From NCBI GenBank assembly GCA_050181465.1, contig JBFXDD010000044.1:1-34737 (forward strand): 34,737 nucleotides of DNA. Reading direction: 5' to 3'. How positions within the stretch are numbered: the first letter of the stretch is position 1; each line of letters starts with the position of its first letter. The notes under the pieces were generated by a model. That model saw only the letters and a list, made by a program, of their open reading frames with translations. It searched no databases and was not told where the DNA came from. The position numbers were made by a program, and so were the translations under genes. Positions 14,240-22,830 of this stretch are shown here, one piece after another. This DNA comes from JACRLW01 sp050181465 (lineage in GTDB: Bacteria; Planctomycetota; UBA1135; UBA2386).

Positions 14240-15142
14240 CCGACCCTCGATACTCGACTCCAGCAGCCTTCAAGCAGGCGCTCGAACAGCGCCTGCGCAA
14301 CGCATCGGCATCCGGAGCCGACCTGGCACGCCGCCGCCAGCTGCTGGTGTTCGAACGCTTCCTGGCCCGCGTGCAGCAGCTGGCCGGCGACACGGTTGTC
14401 CTCAAGGGCGGGCTGGTCCTTGAGCTGCGCCTGCAGCGCGCGCACGACCAAGGACGTCGACCTGCGCATGATGGGCACGCCGGCCGAACTGCTCGATCGC
14501 CTGCAGGCCGCCGGCCGGCTCGACCTCGGCGACTTCCTGCGCTTCGAGATCCAGCGCGATCGGCAGCACCCCGAGATCCGCGGCGAAGGCATGAAGTACA
14601 CCGGTCACCGCTTCGCCGCCGAGTGCCGCCTGGCCGGCAAGATCTACGGCCGCCGCTTCGGGGTCGACGTCGGCTTCGGCGATCCGCTGGTCGGCGAACC
14701 GGACGAGATCGTCGGCGACCGGCTGCTCGACTTCGCGGGCCTCGAGCCTGCGCGGCTGTTGCTCTACCCGATCGTCTCCCACATCGCCGAAGAGCTGCAT
14801 GCGTATTCGATGCCGCGCGAGCGGCCCAACTCGCGCATCAAGGACCTGCCCGACCTGGCGCTGCTGGCCAGCGCGGGTGACATCGATGCAGCGCAGCTTC
14901 GCAGAGCTCTCGTGACGACATTCGAGTTCCGATCGACTCACGCATTGCCAGGTGATGTGCCGCAACCGCCCGAACACTGGGATGCCCCTTACGCCGCCAT
15001 GGCGGCGGGCAACGAACTTCGCTGGCGGACTCTCGAGGAGCTGCACGACGCGGTGCAGGCGTTCCTCGGCCCGGTACTCACGGAGCCCACGGCCCGCGGT
15101 CTCTGGAGTGCGGCGCAGTGGCGATGGAAGTGCAACTCGTGA
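14236..15142 (+). pseudogene. abiEii: AbiEii-type nucleotidyltransferase toxin, frameshifted
   Basis: Frame 1 from GTG 14236 gives MTDPRYSTPAAFKQALEQRL through VVLKGGLVLELRLQRA. The match then continues in another frame from about 14441: RTTKDVDLRMMGTPAELLDR and on to 15142 (DEIVGDRLLDFAGLEPARLL, HIAEELHAY). Together they make a normal AbiEii/AbiGii-family protein of about 300 residues. The break falls in the CGCGCGC tract at 14437-14443, equivalent to loss of two bases, between the G-G/L substrate loop and the KDVDL metal motif. A frame-1 product would lack the catalytic Asp residues. AbiEii toxins transfer nucleotides and arrest growth, so loss of function beside an intact antitoxin is a likely decay path. 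A sequencing error in the CG repeat is the main alternative. Confidence 0.82.
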
Positions 15143-15143
15143 C

Positions 15144-15605
15144 GTGACCGATATTCCCCACGACACCTGCTGGACCGTGCTCCGCGCCGCCTCGAGCGGT
15201 GACGCCGACGCGCGCTCGACGTTCGCGCGGCGCTACGAGCCGACGATCCACTTCTTCCTCGCGGCGCGTTGGCGCGGGCGGGCGCTCGCCGGCGACATCC
15301 CCGACGCGACGCAGGAGGTGTTCGTCGAGTGCGTCAAGCCCGGCGGCGTGCTCGAGCGCGCCGCCGCGTACGGCCCGACGACAGCGCGTGGTTGCAGCAC
15401 GTCGCCAACGACGAGCCCGGCCAGGCCACGGTGTTCGACCGCAGCTGGGCCCGCGCACTGATCGACGAGGCCACGGCCCGCTACCGCGCGCTAGCCGCCG
15501 GGGACGGCGAGGCCGGCCGGCGGCGCGTCGAGTTGCTCGAGCGGCGCTTCGGCTGCGACGAAGCGATCCGCGAGGATCGCGTCGTCACCAGCGCGCTGCC
15601 CGCCT
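15144..15605 (+). pseudogene. Broken ECF-type sigma factor gene
   Basis: From GTG 15144 the frame reads TDIPHDTCWTVLRAASSGDA, FARRYEPTIHFFLAARW and DIPDATQEVFVECVKPGGVL, which is region 2 of a planctomycete-type ECF sigma factor. After about 15375 the match moves to another frame (DDSAWLQHVANDEPGQATVF, then DRSWARALIDEATARYRALA and RRVELLERRF), which resembles the linker and start of region 4. The expected sequence between, including the GFRxFLxGVxxN part, is missing. Region 4 is incomplete, and similarity fades at the stop of the oppositely oriented oxidoreductase gene. A deletion with frameshift has inactivated it. It follows abiEii without a gap. Confidence 0.65.
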
Positions 15606-16585
15606 TCATCGAGAACCTCTCGTCAATACCACCTGCTTCGCAGCCACACGGTTGTGCTCCATGTCTTCGTGGGCACGACCGATGTCCTCCATGCCGTAGA
15701 TCTGCACGGGCCAATGCACCTCGCCCCGGTGAATGGCCGACGCAAGATCTGAGAGCACGGCGCTCGGCATGTTGCTTGCGCTGCCACCATAGGCGGTCAG
15801 CCGAACACCAGTGGGGATGAACTCGATCGGGTAGAAGCGCTCCACGATCCATTGGTTGGAGAGCATTCCTGTAAAGCAGGTGGTCCCGCCCGGACGACAC
15901 GCGCGAAGCGTGTCGCGCAGCGTGGGCGCACCGACGAGCTCCAAGGCGCCGTCGACACCACCGGGGACCAGCCCCACCACCACTGACGCGATGTCGCCAT
16001 CGTCGACGATGACGTGATCCACTCCGATCGCTCGAAGGTCATCGGCGCGGTCGGGGCGCCGGGTGGTCGAGAGAACCGTGGCCCCCATCCGCTTCGCCAG
16101 GATCGCCGCCATCATCCCAACGGACGAGGTGCCGCCGCGGATCAGGATCGCCCCACCCTCCGAGAAGCCGACGCCGACGGTCAGCGACCCCACGCCGTCT
16201 GCAGCACCTCTGGAAGCGATCCGAGCCTGGCCCAGTCGAGCTCGGTCTGCACGGGGACCACGCAGTGATTGGGCACGAGGGCATACTCGGCGTAGCCACC
16301 GTCGAAGGACCGCCCCATGCCGCCGACCATTGCCACTGCCTTCGAGCCAACGGTCAGGCCGGTCCCTGGCGCCGCTTCGATCACGCCGGCGGCCTCGATC
16401 CCCAAGACCCGTGGGAAGGTCACGTCGGAGTCTGCGAGGCCGAGCCGGGTGTGCAACTCGGAGCGGTTCAGACCGAATGCCTCCACGCGGAGGAGCACCC
16501 ATCCCATCCTCGGCTCGGGCATGGGTACGTCTCGAACGCTCAATGCACTCGGAGGACCTGGAGCGTCGAGCACGATCGCGCGCAT
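15606..16585 (-). pseudogene. MDR-family NAD(P)H oxidoreductase (quinone oxidoreductase-like), one frameshift
   Basis: From ATG 16585 the frame reads MRAIVLDAPGPPSALSVRDV, GLNRSELHTRLGLA and LGIEAAGVIEAAPGTGLTVG, the GroES-like half of medium-chain dehydrogenase/reductases. At LPEVLQTAWG the frame breaks and the match resumes as SLTVGVGFSEGGAILIRGGT, SSVGMMAAILAKRMGA (Rossmann fold) and ends KQVVLTRGSR. Adding one G to the four-G run at 16188-16191 (minus-strand sense) restores a 326-residue protein, the normal length. Catalytic-zinc Cys/His are absent, as in quinone oxidoreductases. The gene starts 11 bases after the stop of the NTF2-like gene, so they are one operon. A homopolymer miscall is a real alternative to true inactivation. 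Confidence 0.8.
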
Positions 16586-16596
16586 GGTGCCCATCG

Positions 16597-17130
16597 TCAG
16601 CTTCTCGGCTGAGTCGTCGAGAAGATGTACCGCCCGATGCGCCAGGCAGCGGACTCGTCCTTTCGCACCAACACGAACAGCTCCTGGTTCCCTTCCGACA
16701 CCTTCGCGTCGCTCGCGAGGATCGTCGTGGTTCCAGCGCTTCGGGTGCGGGCGTAGGCCACCGTTGGCGAGGCCACGACCACTTCGTCGATCTCGAACTC
16801 GATGTCGAGCCGGATCATGCCCAGGATCTCGCGATAGGCCGCCTCGATCTCCCCGACTCCGATCGACGGGTTTCGATGCTGTGCCATGAAGACCCCGTCT
16901 TCCGCGTAGAGTGCGACGATGGCCTCGACGTCTGCTGCGTTCAGCGCAGACTCGTAGCTCCGCAGGAGGCTGGTCGCGGACGCAACGTCTGCGCGCGGGT
17001 TGGAGGGACTGGGGGTAGCCTTGGTCATGACGGATTCTCCTCGTTCGGTTGATGCGCATCCGCCGGCGAGAGCCACAAGAAGCGCGACTGTGATGGCTGA
17101 CAGGACATGTGCAAATGCGCTACTGTTCAT
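16597..17130 (-). CDS. NTF2/SnoaL-like lipoprotein
   Basis: A 177-residue protein. MNSSAFAHVLSAITVALLVA followed by LAGGC is a lipoprotein signal (lipobox LAGGC), so the mature protein is probably lipid-anchored at Cys25. The rest is an NTF2-like fold: LLRSYESALNAADVEAIVAL, YAEDGVFMAQHRNPSIGVGE and the strands FEIDEVVVASPTVAYARTRS and LFVLVRKDESAAWRIGRYIF. Members of this family include isomerases, hydrolases and binding domains; no catalytic residues can be assigned. It lies between the NmrA-family and MDR oxidoreductase genes, all leftward. A downstream ATG at 17028 would remove the signal and is less likely. Confidence 0.78.
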   Translation of the reverse strand: MNSSAFAHVLSAITVALLVALAGGCASTERGESVMTKATPSPSNPRADVASATSLLRSYESALNAADVEAIVALYAEDGVFMAQHRNPSIGVGEIEAAYREILGMIRLDIEFEIDEVVVASPTVAYARTRSAGTTTILASDAKVSEGNQELFVLVRKDESAAWRIGRYIFSTTQPRS

Positions 17131-17237
17131 GGCGTCTTCCAGGCTGCGTGGCGCTCGCCCACTGCGCGAGGCGCCGTGTGTGGCGGCGGCAGCGAAGGGC
17201 TGAACCGCTCTTGGTGCTTCGAAGGATGGGTAGGGGC

Positions 17238-18185
17238 CTAGCTCAGAGGGATGTTCCTCTTGTTCGCCGCGAGCCACTGCCGGAAGGTTTGAAGCTCCGG
17301 ATTGAGGGTCCTCGCGACGGTGAGATCCCGCGCGCCGCAGAACTCCGCCTCGAACTCCGCCTTGTATTGGAACATGTTGCCCAGGTCCTCGGCGCCTGGG
17401 AACCCGAAGCCGCGATAGGCTGCCGGTGTGACGACTTGGTAGACCACCTCCTGTCCGAGAGCCTTGCCGAGTTCGGCAGCCATTTGGGCACCCGTCAGAT
17501 GCTCGCCGGCGACACCAACCGACTTGCCGATGTAGTCGGCGCCGCCCTTGAGGACTCCGTAGGCGCATTTGCCGATGTCGGCGACCGCGATCCCGGGGAG
17601 CTTCTTGTCCGCCATGGGAAGCGTGAAGACGAGCCTCCCATCTGGCCCCTTCTTCGGCCCCATCCCGAACGAGATCAGGTTGTCCCAATAGAACGAGGTG
17701 TGCAGGTAGGTCGTCGGCACCCCGAGATCGCGGAAGAACTGGTTGGCCTCGCCCTTGGCGTCCATGTGCGGGACCTTGTAGTTGCCCTGGAGCGTCGGCA
17801 TGCGTGGGTCGCTCACGGGAACACGGAGACGAGTGTCTTCGAGCGTCGACCAGACGACGTGCTCGAGCCTGGCGTCGGCGGCCGCATGCGCCATTGCCCG
17901 CGCCTGAGCCTGCTCCTTGGCGGGCGAGAAGTGCTCCCAGAAGTTGGTGACAAGGAAGGCCCCGTATGCGCCGTCGAATGCCCTCTCGAGGTCGGCACGG
18001 CTGTCGAAATCCGCCGCCACGACCTCGGCGCCGAGTCTCGCAAGAGCCTTGGCCTTCTCGCCGTCCGCGTTCCGGGTGAGGGCCCTGACAGCGAATTCGC
18101 TCGACGTGTCAGCGAGGATGGCTCGCACCAGGCCGCCGCCCTGGGCGCCCGTAGCTCCGGCAACGGCGATGATCTTCTTGCTCAT
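17238..18185 (-). CDS. NmrA-family NAD(P)-binding protein
   Basis: A 315-residue protein starting MSKKIIAVAGATGAQGGGLV; the GATGAQGG motif is the Rossmann dinucleotide-binding loop of atypical short-chain dehydrogenases. LGAEVVAADFDSRADLERAF and AYGAFLVTNFWEHF are characteristic of NmrA/HSCARG-type proteins, which act as NADPH sensors or quinone/nitro-reductase-like enzymes. The usual SDR Tyr-x-x-x-Lys is not evident; GNYKVPHMDAKGEANQF occupies that region. It is the first gene of the leftward cluster and is divergent from a marR gene across a 72-base gap holding a palindrome. Its substrate is unknown. Confidence 0.85.
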   Translation of the reverse strand: MSKKIIAVAGATGAQGGGLVRAILADTSSEFAVRALTRNADGEKAKALARLGAEVVAADFDSRADLERAFDGAYGAFLVTNFWEHFSPAKEQAQARAMAHAAADARLEHVVWSTLEDTRLRVPVSDPRMPTLQGNYKVPHMDAKGEANQFFRDLGVPTTYLHTSFYWDNLISFGMGPKKGPDGRLVFTLPMADKKLPGIAVADIGKCAYGVLKGGADYIGKSVGVAGEHLTGAQMAAELGKALGQEVVYQVVTPAAYRGFGFPGAEDLGNMFQYKAEFEAEFCGARDLTVARTLNPELQTFRQWLAANKRNIPLS

Positions 18186-18225
18186 GGTCTGCTCTCTTGT
18201 TGGAAGTGGCTTTCGACCCATGTAT

Positions 18226-18237
18226 ATTCCATGGAAT
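18226..18237. promoter_or_regulatory. Probable MarR operator (12-bp palindrome)
   Basis: ATTCCATGGAAT is a perfect 12-bp palindrome with GTAT on both sides (GTAT-ATTCCATGGAAT-GTAT), centred in the 72-base gap between nmrA-like and marR genes. Its position 20 bases before the marR start suits repression of both divergent genes. MarR regulators usually bind AT-rich palindromes of about this length, and this one is unusually AT-rich for the window. Confidence 0.65.
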
Positions 18238-18257
18238 GTATCTCTTCAAGGAGTGCC

Positions 18258-18695
18258 ATGAAAATCGATCCCGCTGCGCTGTTCAGCGACCTGATCCGGT
18301 TCGAGACGGAACTGTGGAACGCAGTGGCGGCCCGCCTCCAAGCGGAGCACGGGCTGGAGCTCTCCTGGTTCGAGCCCATGCAGGTGATGGCCCGCACAAA
18401 GGACTGCCGGGTTCAGGAGATCGCGGCTGCGCTCTCGATCACTGTGGGCGGAACCAGCAAGATCGTCGATCGGATCGAGTCGGCCGGGTGGTGCCGGCGG
18501 CAGCAGAATCCGGAGGACCGTCGGTCGTCCTACATCGAACTGACCCCAGCGGGGCAACGGCTGCTGGCCGCGGCGACGCGCACCTTCGCCGCGGAAGTCG
18601 AGGATCGGCTCCGAACCCCTTTGTCGCCGCGACGGTTTCAAGAGTTCGCCGACACGATCCGTCAGCTGCGACATGCCCTCCGATCGTCAGAGTGA
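18258..18695 (+). CDS. MarR-family transcriptional regulator
   Basis: A 145-residue protein with a clear AAGGAG ribosome-binding site 5-10 bases before the ATG. FEPMQVMARTKDCRVQEIAA and ALSITVGGTSKIVDRIESAG form the winged helix-turn-helix. WCRRQQNPEDRRSSYIELTP is the wing with the conserved D-R-R. LTPAGQRLLAA and the terminal helix complete the dimerisation region. MarR proteins are ligand-responsive repressors, often of divergent detoxification genes. Here the divergent operon (NmrA-like, NTF2-like lipoprotein, MDR reductase) is the obvious target, through the palindrome at 18226. The strong Shine-Dalgarno and compact layout differ from the secreted-protein genes around and suggest acquisition from another lineage; that is inference. 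Confidence 0.88.
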   Translation: MKIDPAALFSDLIRFETELWNAVAARLQAEHGLELSWFEPMQVMARTKDCRVQEIAAALSITVGGTSKIVDRIESAGWCRRQQNPEDRRSSYIELTPAGQRLLAAATRTFAAEVEDRLRTPLSPRRFQEFADTIRQLRHALRSSE

Positions 18696-19566
18696 CGGGG
18701 GTCTGGGCCGGTCAGCAGGCACGAAGCCAGCAGCCGACGTGGGGATCGAGCTTCACTGCGCGCTCGCCCCCTCTCGCTACCACGGGTGATGGTCGACCCC
18801 ATGCGAACCCAGCAGGGGGTCGAAGGTTCAACGCGCGTAAGTCGTTGTCGCTGCTCGCGGCCACGGAGCGACGGGGACCGCTACGACGAGTAAAGTGGTA
18901 GTCGGGCGTTCCTCCCCGATTCGCACCGCGTCGCAGCACTGACGCAAACCCTTGCCGAGCAAAGAGAAGTGGTCGGAGCGAGAGGATTTGAACCTCCGAC
19001 CCCCTGCACCCCATGCGGGAGACCCTGCGTTTGCTCCAAGACGACGAAGATCTCCTGCCATCGCCTTGACGGGTCATCGCAACGCCGTGGGTGTGGTTGG
19101 TCATCACCGGCGCGCCGGAAGCGATCGCGGAGATGGACGACAAACTGCCGTGGCCGGAACCGGTGAACGTCGACCGTTGCCCGCCGAAGCATCGCGCACC
19201 GCTCCGGTCGACCGCCCCATCGACCCTCAACGGCCCACCGACGCTGCGCTGCGGCACGATGCAGGCCCAGCGGCGAGCACCGGCTCCGGACCCGAACCCG
19301 CCGGCCTCCGAGCAATCCGACCGATCGGGCACATGGTCTCGCGCTCCCGCGAACCGCCGCCCGAACTCCCCACGGTGTCCTGCGACCAGGACAAGCCCCC
19401 GGCAACATCCCGCCCTCGAGCGGCCAGCACCGACGCGGCGGCGGTGGGCACCACCCCCTCGAAGCGGGGTGTTCGCGGGGCTGATCGGCCGCGCCCCGCT
19501 CCCAGGCCGCTTGCGTTATCCTCCGGCACTGCGCTTGCGTAGTGCAGTGGCCGAGGTCGTGCTGTC
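18696..19566. other. Gene-free region with two tRNA-3'-end-like segments in opposite orientation
   Basis: About 870 bases without a credible gene. A plus-strand segment, GCAGGGGGTCGAAGGTTCAA (18812-18831), resembles the T-arm part of the tRNA-like sequence. The full 45-base copy lies in the opposite orientation at 18970-19014. The rest (19015-19566) has open frames of low complexity on both strands with no recognised domain. It leads into the signal-peptide gene at 19567. Confidence 0.5.
18970..19014 (-). repeat. Second copy of the 45-bp tRNA 3'-end-like segment
   Basis: Identical over 45 bases to 13338-13382, including the T-loop TTCAAAT, acceptor 3' half CGCTCCG and CCA on the minus strand. 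The sequence upstream in tRNA sense does not form D or anticodon arms. A GGAGC stretch about 65 bases upstream pairs only in part with the acceptor. The two identical copies bracket 5.6 kb (13338 to 19014) in the same orientation. Confidence 0.65.
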
Positions 19567-21531
19567 ATGAATCGAATTTCTCGCGTCGCCACTCCCGCCC
19601 TGCTGATCCTTGGGCTGACGATGAGCCCGGTGCTGGCACAACGAATCCAGCCGCAACCGGGAGGCGGAGGCGCGCCACGGCCGGTGGCCCCCCAACCAGC
19701 CCCGCGTCCGACGCCGCGGCCCGCACCGGTCATCAGCCCACCACGACCGACCCCGGTGCAACCGCCACGAGTGAGCGCACCACAGCCGCGCCCACAACCG
19801 CGCCCGCAGCCGATTCAAGCGCCGCGACCCTCTCAGCCGCGCATCACCCCGCAACCGACACTGCCCCCGCGGGTGACTCCGCAGCCGATCCCGACTCCGC
19901 GGGTCAGCCCTCGCCAACCCTCGCCGCCGCGAAACTTGCCCGCCCCAACGCCGGCACCGCGGCCCAGCCCGATCGGAACGCCCCGCCCTTCGCGACCTCA
20001 ACCGGTCCTGGCCCCGACACCCGCGCCTTCTCCGCAGCCGCCGCGCTACGCGCCACCTCCCGCACGCGTGTCGCCGACGCCGAGCCCCATCCCGAGTCCA
20101 GGGACCACCAACCCGGGGACCGGACCGCGCCGCAATCGGCTGATCGATCTCTACGACCGCCGCCAGCCGCCGGCTGCGCCGGTCAACCCGCCATCGCGAG
20201 GCGTCTCACCATCACCGCGAACGCCGACACCGCCGACCGCAGACACCCCCCGCATCCAACCGCCGAGAACCTCGCCGCCCACGACCCGACCGCCGGTCGT
20301 CTCCCCGCCGCGCGGCGATCGCGGCAGCATCGCCGACGGTCGCTACCGCCCGCCGGGCACGACGCCGGCACCAGTGCAATCGCCGCGGCTGCGACCCGTC
20401 GACCGCACGGCCCCGCCCGGCGACGTCGTCCGTCGCGACCGCATCGCACCGCGGCCCACGCCGCGACCGGCTCCGCCGGCCAGTGGACCACGACTGAATC
20501 CGCCGCGAGTCGGCACCACCCCGCGCATCAACCCCATCGTCTCCAACCCGATCTACGACCGCAGCACCTGGGCCGGCAGCAACCGCTGGCACTGGGGTTC
20601 GTGGGGCTTCGGCGCGCACTGCAGCGTGTTCGGCTGGAACCGCGCGCGCTGGGGCTGCTACTCCTTCCCCTTCTGGTACTCCGGCTGGTGCTCGAACTAC
20701 TGGTTCGATTCCTGGCGCGGTCGCTGGTCGTGGTGGAACTCCTGCGCACCGAGCTACATCGGCGCCTCCCTCGGCACCTGGTGGTCCCCCGCGAGCTGCT
20801 ACCTGCCCGGCGCCTGGCTGGGCTTCGGTCCCTTCGGCAGCTACGGCCTGTCGACCTTCGACTGGGGTTACTACCCGCCGGCGAGCACGACGGTGATCTA
20901 TGCCTCGGCACCTGCCGTCGTCGAATCGGCACCGGAAGTCGTGGTCGTCGAGCCGGAACCCGCGGCAGAACCGTCGCCCGCGGCCGTCGATCCCGGCAAG
21001 GAACTGGAAGACCGTGAGCGCCGCGTCGCCGACGATCTCCGCACGATCGCCGATCGCCATCTTCGATTGGGCGACTACTACTTCCGCCAGGCCCGCTTCG
21101 ATGAAGCCGCTGAGAGCTACGTGCGGGCTCTGGCCTACGTGCCCGACGACGGCGCGGCTCACTTCGTGGTCGCCGACGCGTTGTTCGCCATCGGCGATTA
21201 TCACTACGCCGCATACATGATCCGCAAGGGTCTCAGCTTCGCACCGGACCTCGCCGGCGCGGTGGCGGACAAACGCGAGTTCTACGGCGACGCCAAGCTC
21301 TTCGACGAGCATCTGGCGGCGCTGGTGAAGTACTGCGGCGAGAAGCCGTATGACGCGGCAGCACGTCTGGTGCTCGGCTACAACCAACTCTTCTCCGGCG
21401 ATCGCGAAGCCGCGATGCTCTCGTTCCGTCGCGTGCTGGAACTCGAGCCAGGGGACAACCCGGCGCGGCTCTTCCTCGAGGCATTGTCGAAGAGTGCTGA
21501 CGTCGGTGCGAAGAGCGCTACGGGCCGCTGA
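19567..21531 (+). CDS. Secreted Pro-rich, Trp/Cys-rich envelope protein with C-terminal TPRs
   Basis: A 654-residue protein with a clean signal peptide (MNRISRVATPALLILGLTMS, cleaved after PVLAQ). Residues about 27-330 are dominated by Pro, Arg, Thr, Ser and Gln in short PxP repeats, likely an extended wall-spanning or surface region. Residues about 335-439 hold 17 Trp and 5 Cys in short aromatic runs such as GSWGFGAHCSVFGWN and WCSNYWFDSW. A Pro/Glu linker leads to TPR-like helices (about 470-650: LGDYYFRQARFDEAAESYVR, ALAYVPDDGAAHF, LGYNQLFSGDREAAMLSFRR). This architecture recurs in planctomycete secreted proteins, but I know no assigned function. A peptidoglycan- or polysaccharide-contacting role is a guess. 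Confidence 0.83.
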   Translation: MNRISRVATPALLILGLTMSPVLAQRIQPQPGGGGAPRPVAPQPAPRPTPRPAPVISPPRPTPVQPPRVSAPQPRPQPRPQPIQAPRPSQPRITPQPTLPPRVTPQPIPTPRVSPRQPSPPRNLPAPTPAPRPSPIGTPRPSRPQPVLAPTPAPSPQPPRYAPPPARVSPTPSPIPSPGTTNPGTGPRRNRLIDLYDRRQPPAAPVNPPSRGVSPSPRTPTPPTADTPRIQPPRTSPPTTRPPVVSPPRGDRGSIADGRYRPPGTTPAPVQSPRLRPVDRTAPPGDVVRRDRIAPRPTPRPAPPASGPRLNPPRVGTTPRINPIVSNPIYDRSTWAGSNRWHWGSWGFGAHCSVFGWNRARWGCYSFPFWYSGWCSNYWFDSWRGRWSWWNSCAPSYIGASLGTWWSPASCYLPGAWLGFGPFGSYGLSTFDWGYYPPASTTVIYASAPAVVESAPEVVVVEPEPAAEPSPAAVDPGKELEDRERRVADDLRTIADRHLRLGDYYFRQARFDEAAESYVRALAYVPDDGAAHFVVADALFAIGDYHYAAYMIRKGLSFAPDLAGAVADKREFYGDAKLFDEHLAALVKYCGEKPYDAAARLVLGYNQLFSGDREAAMLSFRRVLELEPGDNPARLFLEALSKSADVGAKSATGR

Positions 21532-21652
21532 GGAGCGCCTGGCGCGGAGAAGCGCCCGCCGGAGTCATGCGGTCCGGCGCGGATGCGATCGTCGTGCGCG
21601 AGCCGGTTCCGAGCGGGAATTCGGCCGGTTCAGCGCCTAAAAACGACGGCTC

Positions 21653-22825
21653 ATGCAGCGACGCATCGATTCGTATCTCGCCAGCCTCGTCGGTGAAGAC
21701 AAGTTCGACTTCTACGGCGTCGTTCGCGACTTCGCCGACAGCGAGATCGCCCCACACCTCCTGAACTGGGAACGCAGTCATCAACTCGTGCCCGACGACG
21801 CGATCGCCAAGATGGGCGACCTCGGACTGTTCGGGCTGCCGATCGACGAGCGATACGGCGGTCAAGGCGGCGACATGACCGACCTCGTGCTGATGGGGCT
21901 CGCGATCGGCTACCACAGCCATTCGGTCGCGATCACTCCCGGCGCGGCGATCTCTCTGGGCGCCAAGCCGCTGCAGCTCTGCGGCAGCGAAGCTCAGAAG
22001 AGTGCCCACCTGCCCGACCTCGCCGCCGGACGACGCATGTTCGTGTTCGGGCTGTCGGAGCCCGGACGCGGTTCGGACGCCGCGAACCCACAGGTCACTG
22101 CAGTGCGCAAGGGCGATCGTTGGGTGCTGAACGGTGAGAAGTGTTGGTCGACGAATGCGCGGTGGGCGAGCCATGTGGTGGTGCACGCTCTCACCGACCC
22201 CAAGGGACCGCACGGTCGGCGCTCGACGTGCTTCATCGTGCCGATGGATGCCCCCGGGGTCTTCTACCAGGAGATGTCCGGTAAGCGGGTTTGGACGATG
22301 TCGAGCACCGGCTCGATCATGTTCGAGGACGTCGAGGTACCCGGCGACGCGATCCTCGGTGAGGAGAACAACGGCTTCAAGGTGATGGTCGCGACGCTCA
22401 ACGGCGGGCGCCTGTTCGTAGCGAGTCTCGCGATCGCCTCGGCAGCCTTCGCGCTGGACAAGCTGCGGTTCTATGCCGAAGAGCGGATCCAATTCGACGA
22501 GAAGCCCATCGGCCGCTTCCAACGCGTGCAGGACGTCGTGATCGATCTCGACATCATGGTCGAGCGCAATCTGACGTGGCTGATGCACTGCTGCAACCTC
22601 TACGAGGAAGGTCGACTCGATCGAGAGCGCGCCGCCAAAGTGAAGGTCGATTCCAGTCGAACGGCGAGCGAGTTGGTCATGCTCGCCATGGAAGCTGCCG
22701 GCGGTGTCGCGTGCCTGGATGAGTTCGGTCTCATCCGCCACCACGACGACCTGTTCGTCACGCGGGTCGGCGAAGGCAGCAACTTCGCGCTGAAGGACCT
22801 GATCGTTCGCCCCTTGCGAAGCTGA
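21653..22825 (+). CDS. Acyl-CoA dehydrogenase
   Basis: A 390-residue protein of normal family length. The N-terminal helical domain (FADSEIAPHLLNWERSHQLV, LGLFGLPIDERYGGQGG) is followed by the beta-domain signature FVFGLSEPGRGSDAANPQVT and WVLNGEKCWSTNA, which contacts FAD and substrate, then the C-terminal helices with IGRFQRVQDVVIDLDIMVER. The catalytic base is probably Glu374 in VGEGSNFALKDLIVRPL, at the usual position of the E-G-T/S motif. It oxidises acyl-CoA thioesters to trans-2-enoyl-CoA with electrons passed to ETF. Chain-length preference cannot be told. It stands alone: no other beta-oxidation gene lies nearby, and the next gene is convergent 5 bases away. Confidence 0.92.
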   Translation: MQRRIDSYLASLVGEDKFDFYGVVRDFADSEIAPHLLNWERSHQLVPDDAIAKMGDLGLFGLPIDERYGGQGGDMTDLVLMGLAIGYHSHSVAITPGAAISLGAKPLQLCGSEAQKSAHLPDLAAGRRMFVFGLSEPGRGSDAANPQVTAVRKGDRWVLNGEKCWSTNARWASHVVVHALTDPKGPHGRRSTCFIVPMDAPGVFYQEMSGKRVWTMSSTGSIMFEDVEVPGDAILGEENNGFKVMVATLNGGRLFVASLAIASAAFALDKLRFYAEERIQFDEKPIGRFQRVQDVVIDLDIMVERNLTWLMHCCNLYEEGRLDRERAAKVKVDSSRTASELVMLAMEAAGGVACLDEFGLIRHHDDLFVTRVGEGSNFALKDLIVRPLRS

Positions 22826-22830
22826 TCCGA

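Noticed and set aside
18970..19045. A complete tRNA gene on the minus strand.
   Set aside because: T-arm, acceptor 3' half and CCA are present, but no D-arm or anticodon arm can be formed upstream and the 5' acceptor half pairs only in part.
19091..19570. A 159-codon frame before the Pro-rich protein gene.
   Set aside because: Low-complexity Pro/Arg/Ser composition, no domain or start signal, and overlap with the start of a gene that has a clear signal peptide.
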